Shown here piece after piece: positions 44,144-54,919 of a stretch of 64,000 nucleotides of DNA. Both the position numbers and the translations under genes were made by a program. The DNA lies in the NCBI RefSeq assembly GCF_000972845.2, contig NC_040028.1, forward strand, positions 17,358,871-17,422,870, in the 5' to 3' direction. A model generated the notes under the pieces. The model made no database searches. It was not told where the DNA came from and saw nothing but the letters and a program-made list of their open reading frames with translations. Each line of letters opens with the position of its first letter. The stretch's first letter is position 1. Origin of the DNA: Larimichthys crocea. Its lineage: Eukaryota > Chordata > Actinopteri > Sciaenidae.

Positions 44144-44809
44144 GTAACATGTAGATGATATTCCCAAGCAAGCCAGTTCATTGAGTTTGTATTATATTAC
44201 TGTTCTAGTGGTTTTATCCTGACTTTATCCATGTGGTCTATGCTCCAGTATTATCTTCTCTAAGTATCACAGTTATCCTTTCCTCCTGGTCAATGTTTTG
44301 ACAGTAAAGACTCCAGCGGGTAGACGGAGAGACTAAATGGCCCGCAGCTTACTCTCCATCCCCTTCTTTGCGATTTAATGAGATAAATTAGAGTCTTTAA
44401 TTAAACTTTAGGAGGATGTCGAGCAAGAAGGAGAACAGGGGGCGACGAAGGGAACAGTGATGGATGAGATGCGGTTTACACAGAACGTGTCACACTTTGC
44501 TTTTCGGGATTTCACTCTCTCATTAGCCTTCTTGTATGCTGCAGGGACAAATCTGCCTAATGGACGAGATCTACCTGCAGGCTATCATTCCCTCCATCAG
44601 TCAAGCTGTATGTTCCTCTACAAACCTGCCCCCTTTTTTGGTCCCAGCTGTTCCCCTACATTCCCTTTTTTGACTTTGGCTCCATCTTTACTGCTGACAT
44701 ACTTGAGATTTAAGTGCAAACATGTCATGTCCCCCCACCCAACACATGCGCACAAACATATTAAACCAACCCCTCCTCCCATCCAAACACATACCACTGT
44801 CCATAGTAG

Positions 44810-45010
44810 ACAATTAGACCTATTTCCCTCAGCATTAATTACCATTTTAATTAGCAAGGCTGTGAGAATGAGTAATCTGACAGCATATGGCTAAGGGTGC
44901 AAAATCATAATCCTATCACATTGTTATTTATTCCCTCCCAGTCGCAGGGGCTGTTTCAACATGCTGGTCTAATTACTAATGCTGGGGGTGGGGACTGGAA
45001 GCCAAGCGCA
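44810..45010. promoter_or_regulatory. Candidate conserved noncoding element D
   Basis: Repeat-free block just downstream of the irs2 3' end with TTAATTAC (44835-44842), TAATTAG (44848-44854) and TAATTACTAAT (44970-44980), a dense set of homeodomain-type cores. The enhancer role is inferred. Confidence 0.25.
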
Positions 45011-45278
45011 GAAAAACAATAACAATGCTAATGCTAGAGGCAACGATAGGTTAGACCTGCACCCAATTCAGGATGCACTCTTTCTTAATGGAGAGCAGGG
45101 CTTTAAAAACAAGGAGGGACACGGGCAATGAAAGATATGTCCTCTCTTTTTCTAATGAGGGGTTTTCTTAATGAAAGGGGCAGGACTCTGAAATGAAACA
45201 TCTGCTCCGGTGAGTGCGTCTATTCAAATGAGCGATGAAAAGCCACGGAGGAGAAGGGAAACGAAAGGCGAGCGGCTT

Positions 45279-47854
45279 TTCTTAAATAACATCATTATTT
45301 ATTGCATGTGTCTATAAAGAATCAATACAATCTAAAGCAATGAACTAAGTTTTTAATTATCATCTCTTAGTAGCATCACAATATGCAAGATATGAAATAT
45401 TTACAATGAACAGACACAGCAAGATAAGCCAGGGCCTATATTGTAACCTTTAAGATGCTGAATAAAAACTTGAAACATTATCCAAATGCAAAACACTGCT
45501 CGAAAACATCAAGAGGCTCGATTAGCAAAAAACACACCGAAAAAAGTTTCTCATTTCAAATTTGGAGGAAAAAAACAACAAAAAAAAACATACAAACAGC
45601 AAAAAATCAGATTTTTTTTTTGTCGTTGTTGAAGGTTTAACAAACATTATTAACAGTATTTATACATTTGGTACGTCTTTGTAAACTAATTTTCAAAAGT
45701 GTAAATATTGCATATATGCCATTTGTGTTTGTACCTAAGTAACAAGAATTAATCATGTCAAGTATTAATGATTTCTCTTTTTTTTTCAGAATTACAGCAT
45801 TAGAAAATGTCCTCATAGTGGCATCCATTTCAAAAGACTATTCCATGACAGTTCAAAAAAAAAAAAAAAAAAAAATCAAAGCCAAACCATACTGGTTAGC
45901 ATATAACTTAATTAGTGCTTTTGTTGTATCAGAAAGTTCACTCCAACACATACTATGTACAGTACAAACAACATAAGTTATTTAACTTAACATCTCTCAA
46001 AGTTTCTCAGCATTTGCTTAAATGTAATTCTCTGTAACGACGCATTATTTACAGTATATAGGCAAAGGTTAAGTACCAGTGAATTCAGATAAATAAAGAG
46101 ATACTTCCCCTGGTTTTGTATGTGTCATAGTTTTCATTCAGTACCTCTGCATGTTTCATTGTTGTCGTTGTTGTTTCACTTGTTGTGGTGTTTGTTGTTG
46201 GGTTGTGCGTCCCCAAGCTCGGAACACAGCGTGTACTACATTCAACGTGTCTTGTGTTACAATCTAGAAAAGTTTGTAAGTGCAAGACCATGCATTGGCT
46301 CCGGCGTGTCCAAAGTCCAAACTCAAAAGTGGCAGCGAGGGGCACTTTTTGAGCGATCGAGTGGCTTGTTGGACAGCCGGTCAAGACTGCGTCATACGTT
46401 GACCACATTGCCTTGCCTGACCGCGTGGCGTGACAGAGCTCCGCAATGAGGCAATCGGGTGAGAAAATGTAAGATTCTGAGCTGTCCAGTTACTCTGTAT
46501 AAATAACTTCAAAACATTCATGTTCCCGTCCCTTGTCGTGACAGGTCATAAGTTCCTGGGCGTGCAGGATATCACAGGTGAACACCGGGCCGGGTCGGTA
46601 AAGTGAATAAAGGTGCTGAGACTTGGAGGGGCTCAGACAGGCCACAGATCTGGTGGTCAGGTCCAGTTGGTTCATGCTGCAGTGTTTGGGTGAATGACTC
46701 CTGCATGCATGTGTGATGCGATGCAATGTCAAGTATTCCCCTAAAGTCCTCTGGGTATTATTTTAGTGTGTATGAATCTCAGGTATATTAATAAATATAT
46801 TACTCTGGATTTTTTTTTAATACATAATCTTGTCATAAATGTAACGTGGGGAGAGAAGGAACTTAATCTTAGAGAGGCTGTCTCTGAACATTCGGTGTAT
46901 AAGATAACTGGTTAAATCTTTGATATACTGCGTGTTTATAGGTCCAAACTAAAAAAAAAAAGGTCCATCAGGTGGGGGCTGATGGTTAGAGTAAGGCTTT
47001 GGATTGGTGATTTTAAAAGACATTCACCTCTGAAAATAAATATTTTATATATATTTCTGCTTTGTGAATTGGTACCAACCTGGTTTTCTGTTTTTTTTCT
47101 GAGGTAGTTTTCTCTTTTTTTAAGCAAATGTTAACTTTCTTTTTTTAAATATGTTGATAAATGCCACCTCTTTTTTGCAGTACAATCTGTATACAAATTC
47201 ACGCACACGCACACACACACTTCATTAAATGCATACATACATGATAAATAAATAAATATATGTAATCTGTATGCATGAAAGGGTTTTTGCATGTGTGTGT
47301 GTGTGTGTATGTGTGTGCGCGCACTATTCTCTCCAGGTTTGGTTCACAGGTTTTCAGGTGAGAGTATCTGGCAACTATTGGCTGAAGCCAAAAGAAAACC
47401 ATCTGAAAGTGTATGAATGGCAATAACAACAATAATAATAATTAAACATAACAATATACTGCAGGATAATTTTACAGGCAGGAGATAAATAGTTACTTAT
47501 CTATAGTTAGAGTTAATAGTCTGTTTAAGTTCTTGTTATTTTTATTTATTTTTTAAGTAATCTAGTACAGCAGCAGTGATGGCGCCTGAATGTTTTGGTG
47601 CCGAGACAAGTGGAGGGAAGATTTGGAGCAAGGGTCAAGTGTCCGTGTTGCCATGGTGATGGCCGTCCCCGTGACCATCGAAAGGCGGCAAAGAGGTCAA
47701 AGGACATCGACTGCAGCGCATGGTCCAGCTGTCGCCGTGGCGACCTCGTCACTTGGCTGCAGCGAAATCCTACGTTCACAGGAAAAAAGGAGGGAGAGGA
47801 GAGCGAGGCGGAGCGGGCGGAGGGGGCGTATGAAAGGACCCGTCAGCCTTCATT
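45279..47854 (-). CDS. irs2: irs2 exon 2: last codon, stop and 3'UTR
   Basis: On the minus strand a long pyrimidine tract (CTCCTTCTTCTTCTTTCAG) ends at 47855. The exon begins AATGA: the G from exon 1 plus AA makes GAA (Glu) and TGA (47852-47850) is the stop. The protein therefore ends VKE, exactly as in human IRS2, whose second exon also codes only for the end. Only 47850-47854 is coding; the rest is about 2.57 kb of AT-rich 3'UTR. No other acceptor downstream of the donor was found that gives such a match. Confidence 0.85.
45298..45303 (-). promoter_or_regulatory. irs2: Poly(A) signal AATAAA, irs2
   Basis: Plus-strand TTTATT gives AATAAA on the minus strand, about 2.55 kb after the irs2 stop. 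Cleavage would fall near 45275-45285. A pyrimidine-rich stretch (minus strand, TTTCGTTTCCCTTCTCC) follows as a plausible downstream element. Confidence 0.6.
45855..45875 (+). repeat. Poly(A) run within irs2 3'UTR
   Basis: 21 A on the + strand, therefore a U run in the irs2 message. Confidence 0.9.
47245..47258 (-). promoter_or_regulatory. irs2: AU-rich element in irs2 3'UTR
   Basis: On the minus strand this reads TATTTATTTATTTA, with three overlapping ATTTA pentamers and the TTATTTATT nonamer, the signature of class II AU-rich decay elements bound by TTP/ZFP36 or HuR. Confidence 0.55.
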
Positions 47855-48478
47855 CTGAAAGAAGAAGAAGGAGGAGAGAGAAAGAAAACACAAGTGAGTT
47901 TCTTGTCAAGTGATCTACGGACATGATGTTGAATCTAACTGAATCCTCCCCTCTGAAACTTAATATAGGTGTGTGTATGTACAGTATACGTGATTTATCA
48001 AGTGGAGCAATAGAGGAGAGGTGGACGAGGTCAAACGGATACCCCCACTCTGTTACCAAGTAAGGAATAAGTGCCTTTGTGCGTGTGTGCGTGTTCCTCA
48101 GCCGGTAGACACTGAAGTGGCAGGTGCTTTCACGGCAGGGGAAAAACAGAGTGGCATTTAGCACTGTGCAGCTGACACAGGGCAGTCTCCGATGACGGCA
48201 GAAGAGACGGCGACAACACTCCCACACACCGACACAAACACATACCCAGGTATTCATGATTGCACACCTACTAAAGTCAAACAAACAAAACATTCTCCCA
48301 CACACACACAACGCCGCAGCCAGTTGCGTTTCCACACACACACACATTAACAAACCCGGCGACTTCGGAGTGTCGCTTTTCTCCCAGTGGAAAGCTGTGC
48401 TGACCCTTGCCCCGGTGTACTTGTTTGTGAGGTTTCATATGCATGCAGAGCTATCAAATGGGAACGGAAGTCTTGGCT

Positions 48479-48517
<39 letters not shown>

Positions 48518-49123
48518 AGCCCCTCTGCGGCTGCATTTCTTCCCTCATTTGCTGTCTCCTCTCCCTCTTCCACAGCCATGAACAAGAGCTGTTTTCACAA
48601 AGCTGGATGTGATCGTCATTCTCTAAAACAAACCTTTCATTCAGAGTCCTCTCGGTCACCCCCCCACCACCCTCCCTCCCTCACTCACTCAGCTACTCCC
48701 ACCATAAACACACACACACACACACACACAAATGTGTGTGTTCTCTCTCTTTGCCCTATACATAAACACAGAAAAGAGGCTGATGTCGAATCTAAACCGT
48801 TACAGACACTTGACACAACACTTACTGATGAGAAAAACAACAGAGAGAGGAGGAGGGGAAATTCAAACCATACCGAAGAGGCTGGTGCATTTCCACAGAT
48901 GCTCACGGATGTCTGGAGCTACGGGGGTATTTGAAAAAATAAAGTAATTGATGAGGCCACCTGTGCTTGGCTGAGCTAAGTCTCTTCATTGCCATGGGTG
49001 TCAGAGACAAAACAAAATAGAAACGTCGGGGTGGGAAGTGGTGGAAAAACCACAGTAACAGAATCAACCTGACAGAGAGGAACGGGAATGCAGTGAGGTC
49101 ATGGGACCGACGGTCCACAACAA

Positions 49124-49204
<81 letters not shown>

Positions 49205-49729
49205 CTAGAGGGGCTGGGCCAGCCAGTGGCACGTAGAGGCAGACACTTGGGTGAGAATGACTGAGATCTGCCGGGAAGGAGTGTTGAATCACTAACAGCT
49301 CCGATTAGCAACCAGGTGTAGTCGTGTACATAAACACACTTGTTATTATTCTGGTGCAATGGTACAGTGTTGCATATAGAGAGCTGCCACACACACACAC
49401 ACACAGACATGCACACACATGCACACACTGCTATTCAGACACATGCTGATCAGAGAAAAGTGTGGGTGGGCAGGCAGATTTGGGTAGAGAGAGAGAGGGG
49501 GGAGGGGGTTATTGAGCGAAGGGGACAGAGGTCCAGCGAGGGAATGAACCCGATGGCCCCGGACCCCTCCTCTTTGTCGAGCGCACACACACACACATAC
49601 ACACACACCCACCTACCCCTCCCAACAACCCACGTCTGTGCCCCCTGTCCCACACACACACCCACCCAAGCTCTGTTCATTATTTATTTAGTTCTCACAG
49701 GCTAAATTTAGCCGTGCTCCATTCAGGGC

Positions 49730-49762
<33 letters not shown>

Positions 49763-51710
49763 CATGTATTAGCACAGGCTCCTCTCTGGTGCTTCAGAAG
49801 CAGAGTAAACACGTCCCCATGTCTGTCGATGAATCGCCGGCTCGAGTAGCTCTGGTGTTGATGCAGAGTTAAAATGAATGAGCTTTTAGGGGGTTAACCA
49901 CTCCAAATGTATTTCTGAATAGCACGAAAAGAAGAGGATGATTGACCGAGCGCACGAGCTTCTGCAAACAACGCGGCCCCATGTCAGGAGCATAGTTTCC
50001 TCTTACGGACAGGTAGCGATCAGCAGGCTCAGATCTGCTCTGTTTACATTCCTGCCCTGCCGGCTCCACCCTGAGCTCCAGCAAACAAACACTGACTCCT
50101 CACCTCTGACCTCCCACACCTCCGTCTGACTGACAACACAACAACAACAGCCACCCCGTGCTAACTCTCACCAAACATATATTCCAGATAACACGCGGAA
50201 ACATTACCTCCTCCTTTGTGTGCCACTAAAGCATCAAGGACTGCTACTAATGATTATTTATATGTATCTCTATTGATCATCGGTCAAAAAAAATGCCCTA
50301 AAAATGTCTAGCAAAAAGACTAGCAATCTAAAACCCAAATATTTTCAATTTATTGTCACATTTGACAAAGAAAGGCAGCCAGTCCTCGTGACTGAGTACC
50401 CGAGACCAGGTCACATTTGGCCTTTTTTTGCATTTAAATAATCTAAATAACCGATAATTAGTTTCCTCAACACTCAACTAATTGTTGTCAGCTGTAAACA
50501 CGTCATAACTTACAGGCCTAATGTTTTTCTGGCAGGCTACCAAACCTGCTCGGATTCCACAACATAAAACAATTATCACCACGAGCGAAATCCAGCTGAA
50601 ATCAAGAAGTTATTATATTACAGCAGTGCCTGATCCTGTGCTTGAGTACATAATACACCTCTGTGAAGAAGCATTGGGGTCCAGAGATGAATGAAAAACT
50701 TCTAACGGGCCAGAAGCCCGAAGCCTGGGCTGTCCTGGTGCGTGGCATGTGCACTCATGTCACACAGAGGCTCTATCTCTTCTTCTATCTCTAGACAAAA
50801 CAAGCTACTCAACAATGTCTAATCTCAAAGTGAATGTAATCCTTCTTACCTTCAAGATAAATTGAGGATATGGTAGGCTGACTTTGTTTTTATCTCGCGC
50901 TGGAACATCCCGCCCTACTTTACTCAAAGAGTTATGTATCAGACAGCCAGAAGCGCAGTGTATGTGTGTCTGAATGGGAGGGAGGGGGGGGGTTTGCAAA
51001 GGACAGGTGAGGACAAAGACTGTAATGTTCCTCAATATATCTGCATGCAATCCAATAATTGAGTCGAGTTAAATGTTCTAGTTTGAAAATAGGCTGCAAG
51101 AATAAAAACTTATGATGTACGAGCATATTAGGTACCCAGAAAAGTGCATCTTTCTTCAGCACATACTGTATTGGTGACGATACGGGCGGCTCGCGAACAC
51201 ATCACGACAAAGGACGTTTCTAGAGCTGCAACTATTGTTAGGATTTTAGCTTGTTTTGTCGACAAAACGCAATAAATCAGTTCAAATGCCTCGACAACCA
51301 GACCCCAGACTCCTGGTCCGCTTCATCAGACCAAGAGTCCAAAACATATCTTCAAATCTGTGAGGCTGGAACCAGAGAAAGTGTCAAAACAGAGGGTCGA
51401 TACATTTTCTGTCAATCAACTAATCCATTAATCGTTGCAGCTTGAGACGTTTCAGATCAGTCCTTGGAACTGTTAGTTATCTGTTATTGTTGTTTGCAGA
51501 TAAAAACCAAGAAGCGAGGAGGAGGAGGAGGAGGAGGAGGAGTGAGAGTCTTGTTAGTGGCTCTGATCAGATATGATTAGCTAATTGTTTAATGCATCGT
51601 TAGACAATCCTCCGTGGCCTCTAGTGTGAAAAGCGAAGCAGGGACAGTCCACAGAGGTCAGATAACAACACGAAAAAAACACAAGACACAAACGCACCGG
51701 TGTGGAGAAG

Positions 51711-51748
<38 letters not shown>

Positions 51749-54700
51749 GGGTGGGGGTTGAGTCACGTGATTTCTGTAAAACAGAAACCAATGCCTGGAG
51801 AGAAGAGGAGGGGAGGAGGTTGCAGAGGAGAAGGAAAGGGAGGCGGAGAGGAGGGGAGGGGAGGGTTTTGGGTTGGTATAGGGCTTCTCCATGTTGTTGT
51901 TGTTGTGGCAGATGGTGGCCAGTCATTAGCGTATTGTCACTCTCCTCTGACGGGTCCAGATAACCAGTGAGCACTGCTTGGCGGGGCAGGTGCAAAAACC
52001 CCTGACCCCCACCCCACCACCACCACCACCCCTCCACCATCTGCTGATGCCTGTGTATATGTACGCACACGAGACAGGACAAGAAGGCACACATACACAC
52101 ACACACACAAAGTAGAAATACAAAGTGTGTGTGTGATAGTGGTGGGGAGCAGACTGGGCCCACAAATGAAAGGCATGGAGAGTATGAGTCAGTCTTCTCC
52201 TCTGTCTGCACCCATGCAAAGACTGCATGCCAGAGAGAGAGAGAGAGAGAGAGAAATGTTAGATAAATGAGGACAGAAGTGGGTTAGGCAGATGACAGGA
52301 GGATGATAAAGAAGCTTTTATGGAGAAAAGACAAGTGGCAGGGCAGATGTAGTCTGAAAGGATGGGGGCGGCTGAAGAATTGGAGTAAAAAAAAAAAAGA
52401 AAAGAAGGTAAAAATAGTACACAGATATGGAGGTGTGTGGATTTCTGGAAAAGCCCCCTATGGCAATAACCACCCCCCTCACTTCTTCCTCTCTCTCTCT
52501 CTCTCCGAGTCTCTCTCTCACACAGGGCGAGTTCAAAGGTCAAGAAACTGACGTTGTCGGCAGGGCCAGAAGGCGTGCACTGAAAGCTAAACAGCCCCCC
52601 TCCTCTTCTGCCCTCACCTCCCCTCTCTCTCTCTCTGCACGTCACGTCAGGGCCGGAAAAAAAAAAAAACCCAAACAACAACAGTGAAACCTGTCGACTA
52701 ACGGGCTCCTCCACCGTTTCTCTCGGAGCCACTTTCAAAAACCTCAACGCACAGAACGAGCCGGACGTGCCCGTTGAGCTTAGCTTACCGCATTACGCTG
52801 GATTCATGCCAAAATGAAGACAGGTGATCTGATTTCCCAATCTACCTGTTTTCAAATCGATGCACTGCGGGGGGGAATGCAAACTATGGTTCGTGTGTGT
52901 GTGTGATCGTGAGAGAATGTGGCAGAGCCTGTCATCTTGTAGTAAGCGGTATTTTCTCTCAATCGCACGAGCAACACAAGCGCTTTTGTGTTTTGATGAG
53001 AGTATCAGTGACTTGCCACCGTGGTCACATCTCCGATCAGAGCTGAGTCATTCACTATTATGTGAAAGACGTGTGTTTGTCAGGAAGGGCTTATATAACT
53101 AAGCTACAGTAGCAAAGGTAAACTGACTGGAACAACACTGATCTCTATCTCTTTCTGCATTTCTTTTATTCCTTTCCTCGTTACTCCTGCATTCCTCCCC
53201 CGCACCACTCGCTCTCTCTCTCTCTCCTCCTCCCTTTCAGCCAAAAAGCTCAATTGTCTATTTTGTTCTACATAAAAAACAAAACAAGTCATCCATCCTT
53301 CACTATTGTTCCCCCACGCTCGTGTAGCCTTGGACAAACGTCTACGCCGAGGTAACAAAAATTCAATATTTGGACCCTGTCCTCTGAAACACAAAAGCAC
53401 CGGGACACAATGAAGTGATGGGACAATAAGTGAGAGGCTCACAATAGGTGTGAGGGCGTTCATGTAAGTACCTGGTAAAAGTAATATGTGTTGGTGAAAA
53501 AAAACATTGGTGCGCTTGTGAAGCTGCTCACGGTAAAAATCATCCAATCCCCCCTCTGAGTCCATCCCACCAGGTTAGAAAAACAAGTGAGCATTCACCC
53601 CTCCCAGCAACCTTTGCACACTGACTGCATTCCAGTCCTGAAACCCAGTACCTGACAATTGATAAACAACTGACTCACTTGTTTTTCTGGGGAACCCGAT
53701 GACTTGCACCGAGCTCCACGCTGGCTGCGCTCGCAGCATGAGAGCCAGCAGAGACGGGAGACAAAGAGAGACAACTTTGGTTGTGAAATCACAAACAGCA
53801 ATTAAACTCTTGTATTTCACCATCAGGAACATTGACTCCTGACTCACGCTGATCTCGACACTGTGTGTTTTCTTTTTCGAACAACAGCAACTTCTGACAT
53901 GCCCCTGCGAGGTCATCCATCCCTGTAAATAATCCCTGCCATTTAGAGGCGCATGAAAAGCCCAATGCAACGTCGGACAGAATGAGGTGAAAGGTAATAT
54001 TTGGATGGCAATTACTCCTTCCCACAAACACGAGTCATCAAGGATTTTTCAGCGCTTATTCACACATACCAGCCTCAGTACACAGTACACTGTAGCCTGC
54101 TATACCATTCATCACAAACATATATTCCTTTTCTAGATGTTTCTATATGTGTGAGCGCTGCGTGCGTCACTGGACTGGATGTTTTCTGAAATACTGACGT
54201 GGTATAAAACTGCGTCACTGAGGGGAGACCAGCAGACCATTCACACTCAGGCACAACAGCAGCATAAAGCCAGCCGCACTGAGACAGAACCACGGTTTTT
54301 CAAAATAAAGCTGTTTCAAAATAAAAATCTATTTCTATCATGTGAATACAGTGTTGAGATACAGTTGGTGTTTTCCTTTAAGGAGATGCACGACAAAAGG
54401 AAAAACAGGAACGCTGCAGAAAAATTTGGAGAATTTTTCTACTTCTAAGCTTTTATTTGGAAGGAGTCGTGCCCGTTTGGCTGCTCTAATATTTGTGTGT
54501 GGTTTGAAGCAGATCAGAGATCCAGCAGACAGCCCCCCTCAGCATCGAACAACCTTGAGATTTGTCGATGTGTCATGGGTGTGACAAGGAGGTGACTAAT
54601 CCTATCTAAACATCGCGGCCGACACCCAACAGCAAAGTTCATAACAACTTTACTTCCCCTGGCTACTGTAAGCCTGTTTACACACCTAAAACTGTTATTT

Positions 54701-54887
54701 TAAACACACACACACACACTCACACACACACGTATCAGTAGGTAACTGCTGTTAATGTAAATCAGATCTAACTGATACATTACACTGCACGCCGGTATAT
54801 GTCGGTACACACTCTACCTCTAATTTGACAAGCAGAGAAGCAAACTGTAATTTAGGCTGGCGTTACAACACCGCTGTCCAGAAAAAT

Positions 54888-54919
<32 letters not shown>

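Larger units (their letters stand above)
19891..45279. other. Intergenic spacer between myo16 and irs2
   Basis: 25.4 kb without a recognisable protein-coding gene. The ORFs found are short, lack family motifs and often run through CA/TG repeats. It holds microsatellites, three probable transposon-derived segments (near 28.7-29.1, 30.0 and 33.95-34.03 kb), a hairpin at 39.84 kb, and AT-rich unique stretches with homeodomain-type motifs (25.4, 26.6, 38.1 and 44.8 kb) that resemble conserved noncoding elements. An unannotated noncoding RNA cannot be excluded. Confidence 0.7.
45279..47849 (-). other. irs2: irs2 3'UTR (predicted)
   Basis: AT-rich, with long A/T runs, overlapping ATTTA pentamers at 47245-47258 (minus strand), further ATTTA at about 46790 and 46095, and two Pumilio elements TGTAAATA (minus strand, 45398-45405 and 46046-46053). 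The far end is set by the AATAAA on the minus strand at 45298-45303. Confidence 0.7.

Noticed and set aside
51621..54027. Several minus-strand open frames of 150-196 codons in the irs2 intron
   Set aside because: They run through CA/TG and GA repeats and encode His/Thr, Cys/Val or Ser/Leu runs; they look like intronic noise.
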